A stretch of 19,590 bases of DNA from an uncultured Ruminococcus sp. (GTDB taxonomy: Bacteria; Bacillota_A; Clostridia; Oscillospirales; Ruminococcaceae): the NCBI GenBank assembly GCA_946629405.1, contig CAMOXW010000220.1, forward strand, positions 1 through 19,590. Direction: 5' to 3'. Under the pieces are notes generated by a model. That model saw nothing but the letters and a program-made list of their open reading frames with translations. It made no database searches and was not told where the DNA came from. Position numbers and translations under genes: made by a program. Position 1 is the first letter of the stretch. The number at the start of each line of letters is the position of its first letter. Below are positions 7,448-14,096 of this stretch, one piece after another.

Positions 7448-8353
7448 ATGTATAAACGTGCATTCCTCTTCAACGGTATCGGCTCCAAGCCGGAAAAGCT
7501 CATCGTAAATTTCCCTCCCTTCCTTATGGAAAGATATGAGAATTACCTCGATGAAGCTTTCACACGGCTCGGACTTGATAAAAACATAGAAAATAATTCA
7601 GCCTATAACGGCAGAGTTGCCGAATGGGTCATCTCGCTCATCTGCGACAGAGTCGTCTTTGAGTATTACACGGAACAGGGCATCATCCCCGATATCGGCG
7701 CTGGCTACAGCTCCGGGATAGTGAGCATAAGCGCCTGCTTCGGCTCAGTCAGCCACCAGTTCGCACACGAAATAATCATGATGAACCGCTCAACGATGAG
7801 GTGCCTTGAGAATAACGGCAAACAGCTCGATATGGGCGTGCTGATAGGCTTCAGCTGCGACGATGCAAGGAATTTGCTCGCGCAGAGATTCCCGGAGGAT
7901 CAGCTCATCGTCGGGAGCGGCAATTCACCGTTCCACGTTATGATATCCGGAACCGCAGAGGCTGTCCGTGATGCACTGGAATATGCCCTCAGTGAGGGTG
8001 CTATCAAGGCTTTCAGCTTCGGTACAGGCGTCGCCTATCATCATCCTATGATGAAGGAATATACAAAAGAGTATAACGCCTTCTGCGCCTCGGGAAATTA
8101 CCTCGACCCGGTATATCCTATGGTATCAGGCTTCGACTGCCGGATAATTTCGTCCGGTGCTGAGGTGATGCGCGAGAATATCATCAACTGCTATACCCCG
8201 ATACGCTGGGACCTTACGCTGAAGGCACTTGAAAAAATGGGCGTTACGGAGTTCTATGACGTCAGTGCGAACGGCGCAGTCAAGAAGTTCTCCCGAGTAT
8301 CCCGCGGCAAATGCAGGATGTTCACCCTCGAAGACGTACTTAATAATTCGTAA
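7448..8353 (+). CDS. Discrete malonyl-type acyltransferase (FabD-like)
   Basis: 301 residues, first gene of the operon, start fixed by AAGGAG 7 bases upstream. The FabD fold is recognisable: N-terminal AFLFNGIGSK (the FPGQGSQ position), nucleophile Ser88 in GYSSG (GxSxG), Arg114 at the carboxylate-binding Arg position and catalytic His198 in AYHHPMM. Family knowledge: it transfers malonyl from CoA to an ACP. The retained Arg supports a malonyl-type substrate. Two oddities: the oxyanion-hole Gln of FPGQGSQ is Ile11 here, and the segment between the N-terminal motif and the nucleophile is short. As a stand-alone AT beside stand-alone ACP and KS, it likely supplies the extender unit (inferred). 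The last codons and the stop lie in a heptamer repeat array. Confidence 0.8.
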   Translation: MYKRAFLFNGIGSKPEKLIVNFPPFLMERYENYLDEAFTRLGLDKNIENNSAYNGRVAEWVISLICDRVVFEYYTEQGIIPDIGAGYSSGIVSISACFGSVSHQFAHEIIMMNRSTMRCLENNGKQLDMGVLIGFSCDDARNLLAQRFPEDQLIVGSGNSPFHVMISGTAEAVRDALEYALSEGAIKAFSFGTGVAYHHPMMKEYTKEYNAFCASGNYLDPVYPMVSGFDCRIISSGAEVMRENIINCYTPIRWDLTLKALEKMGVTEFYDVSANGAVKKFSRVSRGKCRMFTLEDVLNNS

Positions 8354-8456
8354 TGCTTAATGCTTAATGCGTAATTGTGGTATCGCCTCCGGCGATGAAT
8401 TTAAAATTTAAATCTATCTCTGTCAGGCGATACTGCTAATTATGAATTATGAATTG
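8344..8456. repeat. Composite repeat element with inverted heptamer arms
   Basis: The left arm holds in-phase heptamers TAATTCG, TAATGCT, TAATGCT, TAATGCG and TAATTGT (8344-8378). The right arm (8436-8456) holds the inverted form, AATTATG repeats. Inside are TATCGCC and GGCGATA inverted repeats flanking a TTTAAAATTTAAA core. The element starts inside the preceding gene, and its second heptamer supplies the TAA stop. Related elements lie at 12204-12341 and 13977-14148. Confidence 0.7.
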
Positions 8457-8472
8457 ATCCGCAGCTGCCGGT

Positions 8473-8498
8473 GGAACGCCGAGGGCGGCGTTCCCTAC
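8473..8498. repeat. GC-rich hairpin followed by CCCTAC
   Basis: GGAACGCC and GGCGTTCC form an 8-bp stem with a 6-base loop, and the 3' arm runs into CCCTAC. Hairpins of different stem sequence but the same CCCTAC flank occur at 12346-12362 and 14097-14119, so this looks like a family of dispersed elements. No T-run follows, so it is not a standard terminator. Confidence 0.5.
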
Positions 8499-8513
8499 TT
8501 AGTTTCAACGCTG

Positions 8514-8529
8514 CCGTCAAAATTGACGG
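8514..8529. promoter_or_regulatory. Perfect palindrome upstream of ACP1
   Basis: CCGTCAA-AA-TTGACGG is a perfect inverted repeat of 7-base arms that ends 38 bases before the ACP1 start codon and is followed by the AT-rich TATAAAATAAA. It could be a regulator site or an RNA hairpin; with only a 2-base centre, a DNA operator is more natural. An internal promoter is possible but has no good -35. Confidence 0.3.
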
Positions 8530-8567
8530 TATAAAATAAATTCCAAAAAAATATGGAGGCTATTAAT

Positions 8568-8870
8568 ATGAGAGAAATTACAGATCAGATCAGACAGGAG
8601 ATCACAGACATGATCTTCGATTACTACGCTGAGGAGTGCGAGGTCGACCGCAGCGAGATCACTATGGATACAAACCCTCAGGAGGACCTCGGAAGCGATT
8701 CGCTTATGTTCGTTGAGCTCATTGAAATGACCGCGGACAAGTACGACCTCGATATCAAGCTCCAGAGCATAGGAAAGTATATGCTCAAGTCCCCTATGGA
8801 CACCATGCAGAATGTCGTTGATATGTTCTGCAAGATCTATCAGTACGGAAACGATATTGTCAATCAGTAA
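8568..8870 (+). CDS. Acyl carrier protein 1
   Basis: 100 residues from the ATG at 8568. The upstream in-frame ATG at 8553 is rejected because the GGAGG ribosome binding site (8555-8559) lies within it, 8 bases before the chosen start. The phosphopantetheine site is Ser45 in LGSDSL, in the expected helix II position, and helices I to III of the ACP fold are apparent. At 100 residues it is a little longer than FabC-type ACPs (about 75-80). It carries the growing acyl chain as a thioester and, being next to the AT and a crotonase, is likely the extender or elongation carrier. The activating phosphopantetheinyl transferase must be encoded elsewhere. Confidence 0.9.
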   Translation: MREITDQIRQEITDMIFDYYAEECEVDRSEITMDTNPQEDLGSDSLMFVELIEMTADKYDLDIKLQSIGKYMLKSPMDTMQNVVDMFCKIYQYGNDIVNQ

Positions 8871-8880
8871 GGAGCTTTGA

Positions 8881-9600
8881 ATGCTGCGATCAAATTTATC
8901 AGAGCTTCATGCCGAGGATAATATCGCCGTTCTTACTATTGACAACGGTCCGAAGAACCTGCTCACTGAGCCGGAATTCATCGGACGCAGAGAGCTCCTG
9001 AGCTGGCTGGACGAACATCCGGAGGTAGGAGCTCTTGTTATTGTAGGAAAGGGCAGGCATTTCTCCCACGGTGCAGATGTTTCGCTCTTTGGAAGCGAGA
9101 ACGGAGATCTGCTCTCTCAGAAGCTCGAAAATGCAAGAGAGCTGCTCCGCACAATAGAAGGACTGCCGATAGTTACTGCCGCTGCTATAAACGGAGGCTG
9201 CTTCGGTGGAGGACTCGAAATAGCACTGAGCTGTCAGTTCAGAATAGCTTCACCCTCAGCATTTCTCGGACTTCCTGAGATAATGCACGGCGTTGTCCCC
9301 GGTATGGGCGGCATTGAGCGGCTTTACAGGCTGCTCGGCAAAGAAAAGGCTTTAAAGATGATACTCTGCGGCGAAATGATCTCCGCAAAGGATGCCCTCA
9401 GCACAGGCCTTATCACAAAAATCAGTGAACAGAAAAACTGCCTCGGTGAGACCTTAAAGTTCGTCAGAGAGCTGCTCGAAGGTAAAACCCTCTCCCAGAT
9501 AAAAGCGATAGTGACCACTATGAACCGCGCCGATAAGGGCGAGGAGGATCCTTCAAAGGGTATGTTCGAGGCCGCACTCGCGGAGGCAGGCAAGCAATGA
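8881..9600 (+). CDS. Crotonase-family enoyl hydratase/dehydratase (ECH1)
   Basis: 239 residues. Crotonase features are complete: oxyanion-hole segments GKGRHFSHGADV and NGGCFGGGLE, the first catalytic Glu113 (rat hydratase Glu144 position) and the second Glu133 in LPEI (Glu164 position), exactly 20 apart as in true hydratases. Family knowledge: reversible hydration of trans-2-enoyl thioesters. Beside ACP, KS and a hydroxyacyl dehydrogenase it probably runs in the dehydrating direction on an ACP-bound 3-hydroxyacyl chain (inference). It is a little shorter than typical ECH (about 260). It starts 10 bases after ACP1 and its stop overlaps the next start (ATGA), so translation is coupled. Confidence 0.88.
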   Translation: MLRSNLSELHAEDNIAVLTIDNGPKNLLTEPEFIGRRELLSWLDEHPEVGALVIVGKGRHFSHGADVSLFGSENGDLLSQKLENARELLRTIEGLPIVTAAAINGGCFGGGLEIALSCQFRIASPSAFLGLPEIMHGVVPGMGGIERLYRLLGKEKALKMILCGEMISAKDALSTGLITKISEQKNCLGETLKFVRELLEGKTLSQIKAIVTTMNRADKGEEDPSKGMFEAALAEAGKQ

Positions 9601-10004
9601 GACATTCAAGCTTCCGGCTGACCGTCCGCGGCTATGAGCTGGATTCCTTCGGCCATGTCAACAACGCGGTATATTTGCAGTACGCTGAAACTGCCCTCTG
9701 GAACTTCTTCAAGGTCAACGGACTGCTCGACGCCCTTGCCGCGGAGGAACTTTTCCCGGTAGTCCTCGAAAGCACGCAGAGATATATCCACGAGCTGCGG
9801 CTGCTCGACGAGGTAAGGATAGACACCGAGCTTTCCTGCACTGGCGGGATAGTCAGCTACAAGCATAACATCATAAACCGTAACACCGGACTTGTTGCCT
9901 GCCGTGTATCAGGAAAGCTGGCTTACGTCAACAAGGAACGGATGATTTGCGATATTCCCGACGCTGTGCGGGAATGTCTGGAGAAAAATGAAGATGAAGA
10001 TTGA
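9597..10004 (+). CDS. 4HBT-type hot-dog acyl thioesterase
   Basis: 135 residues. The N-terminal half has the 4-hydroxybenzoyl-CoA thioesterase/YbgC signature, with putative catalytic Asp16 in ELDSFGHVNN followed by YLQYAE. Length agrees with the single hot-dog family. It hydrolyses acyl-CoA or acyl-ACP thioesters. In this operon it could release the product or remove stalled chains, and single hot-dog enzymes also catalyse release or cyclisation in enediyne-type pathways. It overlaps the upstream gene by 4 bases and the downstream gene by 17 bases. A second, unrelated thioesterase closes the operon, so the two probably have different jobs. Confidence 0.85.
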   Translation: MRHSSFRLTVRGYELDSFGHVNNAVYLQYAETALWNFFKVNGLLDALAAEELFPVVLESTQRYIHELRLLDEVRIDTELSCTGGIVSYKHNIINRNTGLVACRVSGKLAYVNKERMICDIPDAVRECLEKNEDED

Positions 10005-10401
10005 AATAAAGGATTTTGTTACCGAGGTGCGCGGCGCAGTAACGCTGTCCGAGGCACTGGCTGAGGATATCGGCGAACCCTGTATGCTGATGGTTTTCGG
10101 AAACGAGGACTTCAAGGCGGACCGCTCATTCCCGGCAGATACGCCGTATATCACGGCTTTTGCAGCAGAGGGAGAGGCTACGGAAAACGTATGCCGGACG
10201 TTCGACCTCGTTATCCCTGCCGGGGATGCGGAGGCATATACTGAGAAACTATACAAGGACAAGACCCTCAGTCAGATACGCGAGATAAATGCCTGCTTCA
10301 CCGCGGCAAGAACAGGCTCACAGGAGGATATACTCGCCTGCGAATCAAGGGCGTTTTACCGCCTTATGGCTCAGAAGAACGGAGGCGTCAGCAATGAGTG
10401 A
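9988..10401 (+). CDS. Degenerate crotonase-like small protein
   Basis: 137 residues. No standard domain is obvious, but its C-terminal part (KTLSQIREINACFTAAR, about residues 93-110) aligns with KTLSQIKAIVTTMNRAD in the C-terminus of ECH1. The FDLVIPAGDA segment before it sits where crotonases have the sequence leading into the C-terminal helices. The central crotonase core with the GGGxE and PEx catalytic segments is absent. I read it as a shortened, non-catalytic crotonase relative that may pair with ECH1 or ECH2 (inference). It overlaps both neighbours (17 and 8 bases), so it is kept under translation and is not debris. A second in-frame ATG at 9994 is also possible. Confidence 0.6.
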   Translation: MKMKIEIKDFVTEVRGAVTLSEALAEDIGEPCMLMVFGNEDFKADRSFPADTPYITAFAAEGEATENVCRTFDLVIPAGDAEAYTEKLYKDKTLSQIREINACFTAARTGSQEDILACESRAFYRLMAQKNGGVSNE

Positions 10402-11089
10402 GAGCTTTATTCTTATTGAGGAAAACTGTGTTCTGAAGCTTACAATGAACGCGCCGTCAAATAACCTTATGACTGCTGATTTCTTCCGCGGCTATGAGGA
10501 AGTCATGGCAGAGGTCGAGGCTATGGCTCAGACCGGAAGTATAAAGGGTATGGTCATATGCGGCGGCGGACGCCATTTCAGCACCGGTGCCGATGTTGAG
10601 GCGCTTGCACAGCGCTCCGCGGATGAAAGCTACGACGATGCAACAGGTGAGCTTCCCGCAGGACATATCCGGCAGAAGCATTTCTTCACCTTCCCTCGCG
10701 GACTTCCCTTCCCGGTGGTCAGTGCGGTGACAGGCTTCTGCATAGGCTCCGGCAGTGAGATCGCAGTGAACAGCCATTACAGGATAATCGAGAAGAATGC
10801 CCGTGTGGGTCAGCCTGAATCGACCTTCGGCATTCTCCCCGCACTCGGCGGAGTTGCAAGGACAATAGATATCTGCGGTATGCAGAACGCCTATGAGCTT
10901 GTCATGTCAGGCGAGCTTATCCCGGCGGAAAGAGCCTATGAGATCGGCTGGGCTGATATTTTCACTGAAAAGAAGCAGAGCCTCCCGGAGGCGCTCTCTC
11001 TTATTGAATATATAGCTGAGCGCGGTGACTTCACTCCGGAGCGGGCAAAGGCTATAATGCGCGACTACAAGGAGGTCAGGCAGGTATGA
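10394..11089 (+). CDS. Crotonase-family enoyl hydratase/isomerase (ECH2)
   Basis: 231 residues from the ATG at 10394, preceded by GGAGG at 8-9 bases; an in-frame start at 10289 would run deep into the previous gene. Motifs: GGGRHFSTGADV, CIGSGSE with Glu122 and VGQPES with Glu142, again 20 residues apart, so both catalytic Glu positions are retained. It is clearly diverged from ECH1 (for example GSGSE against GGGLE). The pair could split hydration/dehydration and double-bond isomerisation, as ECH1/ECH2 pairs do elsewhere, though those use a decarboxylation step after HMG synthase, which is absent here. It overlaps both neighbours (8 and 4 bases). Confidence 0.85.
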   Translation: MSESFILIEENCVLKLTMNAPSNNLMTADFFRGYEEVMAEVEAMAQTGSIKGMVICGGGRHFSTGADVEALAQRSADESYDDATGELPAGHIRQKHFFTFPRGLPFPVVSAVTGFCIGSGSEIAVNSHYRIIEKNARVGQPESTFGILPALGGVARTIDICGMQNAYELVMSGELIPAERAYEIGWADIFTEKKQSLPEALSLIEYIAERGDFTPERAKAIMRDYKEVRQV

Positions 11090-12213
11090 AGATAGGTCTT
11101 GCCGGCTACGGCAAAATGGGCAGGGATATTTTTTCGCTGCTCTTTGACAATACTCCCGGAGCGCAGTTCGTTGTGCTTGACACCTGCGGCATGGAGGAGA
11201 ACTCTGCTGCCCTGATGAAAACGCTCGACAAGCAGCTCAGGCGCAAGAAGCTCACGCAGGAGGAATACGACGCAAAACGCACTGCTTTCAGCTTCACGGA
11301 CAAGATAACCGACCTGAGCGGCTGCGATATAGTCATAGAGGCGATATTCGAGGATATCCGCACAAAAAAATCCCTGTTCGGGGAGCTTGCCGGAATAGTC
11401 GGCAGCGATTGCCTGCTGCTCACGAACACATCATCGCTCAGCATAAATGATATATTCGCTGACATCCCGCACCGCGAGCGCTGCTTCGGTATGCACTTCT
11501 TCTACCCGGTAAAGCTCACAGGCTTTGTTGAACTGAACGTTCTCCCGGAAAATACAGATGAATACATCGCAAGAGCAAGAGCTCTCGCTGAGGGCTGCGG
11601 CAAGAAAGCGATAGTATTCACCGGTGAATATCATATCTACCTCAACCAGATACTCTCCTGCATGGTAGCACACGCGATATATCTCCGTGATACTATGGGT
11701 GTATCCGTCGCTGAGCTGCAAAGGGCAATGGCTGAGCTCTACCCAATAGCAGATGCCTTCGAGATCCTCGACAGTGTCGGCCTCGGACTGATGGCTGGCA
11801 AACCGGACAACTTCCGCATAGCGCGAAACAAGGAGCTTCTTGGCTACAGCTTCACTAAGATGAATGAGTGGCTCGCGGAGGGCTGCCCTAAGGAAACAGG
11901 AACCTTCCTCAGCTTCATCAGCGAAAAAGAGCAGGAGACCGGCAGGGACTGCTCCGGAACGCTCCTCAGCATGATATCAGTGATACTCTGTGAACTTGTG
12001 AATGCAGCCGCGGACACTCCCGGCTGCGGCCCTGAGCTGCTTTCCGAGGCTGTGAGAGATACTCTCGGCATTGCAGAGCCTCCCTCGTACTACTATGAAA
12101 AATTCGGCTCGGATGCAATATTCGCAGAGCTTGACAGGCTTTACGCAGCCTCCGGCTTCGGCACATACAAGAGGGCTGACAAGACGCTCTGGGATTCTGT
12201 ATTTAATGCGTAA
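11086..12213 (+). CDS. 3-hydroxyacyl-CoA dehydrogenase-like enzyme (HAD family)
   Basis: 375 residues. The N-terminal Rossmann domain has GYGKMG (residues 7-12). The beta-oxidation HAD signature follows: VIEAIFED, LLTNTSSLSI, catalytic His137 in GMHFFYPV and its partner Glu149, 12 residues later as in known enzymes, plus the Asn of LNQIL. A helical C-terminal region of about 190 residues forms the HAD_C part and is longer than in 3-hydroxybutyryl-CoA dehydrogenase (about 280 residues in total). It should interconvert 3-keto and 3-hydroxyacyl thioesters with NAD(P)H. Since no FabG-type reductase is present, it is likely the ketoreductase of this pathway (inference). It starts in an ATGA overlap with ECH2. 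Its TAA stop lies in a heptamer repeat. Confidence 0.85.
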   Translation: MKIGLAGYGKMGRDIFSLLFDNTPGAQFVVLDTCGMEENSAALMKTLDKQLRRKKLTQEEYDAKRTAFSFTDKITDLSGCDIVIEAIFEDIRTKKSLFGELAGIVGSDCLLLTNTSSLSINDIFADIPHRERCFGMHFFYPVKLTGFVELNVLPENTDEYIARARALAEGCGKKAIVFTGEYHIYLNQILSCMVAHAIYLRDTMGVSVAELQRAMAELYPIADAFEILDSVGLGLMAGKPDNFRIARNKELLGYSFTKMNEWLAEGCPKETGTFLSFISEKEQETGRDCSGTLLSMISVILCELVNAAADTPGCGPELLSEAVRDTLGIAEPPSYYYEKFGSDAIFAELDRLYAASGFGTYKRADKTLWDSVFNA

Positions 12214-12341
12214 TTATTCGAGTTTAGAGTTGATAGTTTAAAGTTGAAAGTTGCGGTGTCCGCTTACGCGTTAAATTTTAAATATCATCGCCGTCAGGCG
12301 ATACCATAACTGTCAACTCTCAACTCTAAACTCTCAACTTC
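12204..12341. repeat. Composite repeat element with GTTGA/CAACT inverted arms
   Basis: The element begins with TAATGCG and TAATTAT (12204-12217), which supply the stop codon of the upstream gene. Five AGTTGA-type heptamers follow (12220-12254), then a GTGTCCGCTT motif, a TTAAATTTTAAAT core, and an ATCGCC-GTCA-GGCGAT hairpin (about 12284-12299). The right arm at 12314-12341 is the inverted heptamer form (CAACTCT, CAACTCT, AAACTCT, CAACTTC). The whole can fold back on itself. Confidence 0.7.
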
Positions 12342-12345
12342 ATGA

Positions 12346-12362
12346 GGGACGCCGTCCCCTAC
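12346..12362. repeat. Short hairpin followed by CCCCTAC
   Basis: GGGAC-gcc-GTCCC is followed directly by CCTACTA. It is the second member of the CCCTAC-flanked hairpin family and directly abuts the composite element. It sits 22 bases before the ketosynthase start codon. Confidence 0.45.
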
Positions 12363-12383
12363 TAAGCTGAAAGGATGAATTAA

Positions 12384-13595
12384 ATGGAAAAAGTCGTAAT
12401 AACCGGCCTCGGCGCTGTGACTGCGATAGGCAACAACGTGGAAGACTACTGGGAGGGACTCATCGCCGGAAAATGCGGCATGAGGACCTTCACCCGCGTA
12501 CCGGCAGACGGTCATGATACTACAGTCGCTGCCGAGGTGGACGAAAGCTTCGAGACTGAGGCCGGAAAATACTGGAAAAAACGCCAGCTCAATGCTGCCA
12601 CTACTACTACCCGCATGGGACTTGCTTCGGCAGGCGAGGCAGTCGGGGACAGCGGACTGAACGCTGATAACTGCGACCTCACAAGGGTCGGCGTGATCTA
12701 CGGAGTTATAGATAATTCCTATGAGGACTATGAGCTCGAAAAGCCGCTCAATATCACTCTCAAAAAAATGCCTAATGAGCTTCCTGCGCTGGTTTCTATC
12801 AGATACGGCTTCGGCGGACCTTCGTTCAACCTGAGCACTGCCTGTGCATCATCAGCCTATGCTATGGCTATAGGAAAGCAGTTCATCGAAAACGGCACCT
12901 GCGATGTTGTTGTCTGCGGCGGTATCTCAAACACCGTTACACACCTCGTTATAAGCGGCTTCAACCAGCTTCTTGCAATGTCTGTAAATCCTGACCCGGC
13001 AACTGCTTCACGTCCCTTCACAAAAAACCGCGACGGCTTCATCATGGGCGAGGGCGGCGGTACGGTCATCCTCGAATCAGAACGCTCTGCAAAGGCAAGA
13101 GGAGCTAAGATATACTGCGAGCTCGCCGGCGCAGCAATGTGCAGCGAAGCGTTCAACCTGACCGCTCCAAAGACTGACGGCGTGGGCATGGTAAAGTCAA
13201 TGAAAATGGCTCTTGATAACGCCGGGATTTCCCCCGATGATGTGGACTACATCAACGCTCACGGCACTTCAACCGGCCTGAATGATCTCTATGAGACAAA
13301 GGCTGTGAAGGAGGTATTCGGTGAAAAAGCTTACGATATCCCTGTTTCCTCTGTAAAGGCAGCTATAGGTCATACCCTTGCAGCCGGCGGAGCTCTTGAG
13401 GCTATTGCGTGCATAAAGGCAATGGAGACCGGGATCGTTCCCCCGACGATACACTATGACGAGCCAGACCCGGAACTTGACCTGAACTACGTTCCAAACA
13501 CTCCGCAGAAGCATGAGGTGAATGTCACTATATCGAACTCCTTCGGCTTCGGCGGACATAATGCAACTCTCGTTTTCAGAAAATACTCAGACTAA
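12384..13595 (+). CDS. Beta-ketoacyl synthase (FabF-like, single KS)
   Basis: 403 residues, the usual FabF length (about 410). The start has AAAGGATG upstream. The catalytic triad is intact: Cys154 in STACASSAYA, His293 in NAHGTST and His330 in IGHTLAAGG, with Lys325 in SSVKAAIGH. The C-terminal NSFGFGGHNA motif is also present. It should condense malonyl-ACP with an acyl primer by decarboxylation. Intact Cys means it is not a decarboxylase-only KS0, and no second KS or chain-length factor is adjacent, so it probably works as a homodimer. It is the only carbon-carbon bond-forming enzyme in the cluster. It could be a primary FabF, but the surrounding genes are not those of a fatty acid synthesis operon (no FabH, FabG, FabZ or acetyl-CoA carboxylase). 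Confidence 0.92.
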   Translation: MEKVVITGLGAVTAIGNNVEDYWEGLIAGKCGMRTFTRVPADGHDTTVAAEVDESFETEAGKYWKKRQLNAATTTTRMGLASAGEAVGDSGLNADNCDLTRVGVIYGVIDNSYEDYELEKPLNITLKKMPNELPALVSIRYGFGGPSFNLSTACASSAYAMAIGKQFIENGTCDVVVCGGISNTVTHLVISGFNQLLAMSVNPDPATASRPFTKNRDGFIMGEGGGTVILESERSAKARGAKIYCELAGAAMCSEAFNLTAPKTDGVGMVKSMKMALDNAGISPDDVDYINAHGTSTGLNDLYETKAVKEVFGEKAYDIPVSSVKAAIGHTLAAGGALEAIACIKAMETGIVPPTIHYDEPDPELDLNYVPNTPQKHEVNVTISNSFGFGGHNATLVFRKYSD

Positions 13596-13622
13596 TACAC
13601 TCACAAAGTAAAGGATAATACA

Positions 13623-13979
13623 ATGCCAATAGCACAGATGAAAACAAATTATACGTTCAGCTCGCCTGAGAAGCGCACGGCTTTTCTGGATGAGGCTGCA
13701 AGAGAGCTTTCAGATATACTTGTCAAGCCGCTGCCGGCAATAATGATAATGCTCGACCAGTGCCCGATGTATATGAACAGCTCGGAGGACACGGTATTTT
13801 TCGCAGAATTCCGGTACATTCTCCCGCAGGAGCGCAGCAATGACAAGCAGGGCTTTCTCAAGGAGCTCGCCGACCGTATGCTCGCGCTGATACAGAAGCA
13901 CACCCACGTTGACCCTTACCGCATATATATGCAGTTCACCGAAATGACCCGCGAAGGCGCATGGAAATACGGAAATTAA
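13623..13979 (+). CDS. MIF-type tautomerase
   Basis: 118 residues, the usual MIF/phenylpyruvate tautomerase length. The start MPIAQ places a Pro at position 2, which becomes the N-terminal catalytic Pro after Met removal. Lys35 in VKPLPAI matches the MIF active-site Lys (KPPQYI). The C-terminal DPYRIYMQFTEM matches the Tyr-containing SPDRVYINYYDM of MIF, with Gln at the Asn97 position. Family knowledge: homotrimers catalysing keto-enol tautomerisation, and occasionally other Pro1-based reactions on unsaturated acids. A role on a polyketide-type intermediate (double-bond shift or enolisation) is inferred. It follows the KS by 27 bases, and its TAA stop is the first triplet of a heptamer repeat array. 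Confidence 0.75.
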   Translation: MPIAQMKTNYTFSSPEKRTAFLDEAARELSDILVKPLPAIMIMLDQCPMYMNSSEDTVFFAEFRYILPQERSNDKQGFLKELADRMLALIQKHTHVDPYRIYMQFTEMTREGAWKYGN

Positions 13980-14042
13980 TGCGTAATTCGTAATGCGTAA
14001 TTATTTTTAATTAGTAATTCGGAATGCGGAATTCGGAATTGT
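13977..14042. repeat. Heptamer repeat array (TAATGCG / GGAATTC type)
   Basis: TAATGCG, TAATTCG, TAATGCG and TAATTAT (13977-14004) are followed after a short AT spacer by further units (GTAATTC, GGAATGC, GGAATTC, GGAATTG). The first TAA is the stop codon of the tautomerase gene. This is the left part of a longer composite region that runs to about 14148. Confidence 0.7.
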
Positions 14043-14045
14043 TGT

Positions 14046-14060
14046 GTCCGCTTCGCGGAC
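14046..14060. repeat. GTCCGC-TTC-GCGGAC hairpin
   Basis: A perfect 6-bp hairpin with 3-base loop inside the composite intergenic repeat. The GTGTCCGCTT motif is shared with 12258-12264 in the previous repeat region, and GGATTTTAAAT follows as in the AT core of the other two elements. Confidence 0.5.
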
Positions 14061-14096
14061 GGATTTTAAATTGTGAGTGCGGCGGATTTGTTACCC

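Noticed and set aside
8344..8456. CRISPR array
   Set aside because: The units are contiguous 7-base repeats with no spacers of 30-40 bases, and no cas gene is present.
8881..12213. Catabolic beta-oxidation or butyrate-type operon
   Set aside because: Crotonases and HAD alone would fit, but they overlap or directly adjoin ACP1 and sit with AT, KS, ACP2 and a type II thioesterase. There is no thiolase, acyl-CoA dehydrogenase or electron-transfer flavoprotein.
7448..13595. HMG-CoA-synthase type beta-branching cassette (AT, ACP, KS, two ECH) as in bacillaene clusters
   Set aside because: The set looks similar, but there is no HMG-CoA synthase gene, and the KS has an intact Cys154 and so is not a decarboxylating KS0. 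A HAD dehydrogenase and thioesterase sit between instead.
7448..13595. Housekeeping fatty acid synthesis operon
   Set aside because: FabH, FabG, FabZ, FabK/FabI and acetyl-CoA carboxylase genes are absent, while ligase, tautomerase and two thioesterases are present.
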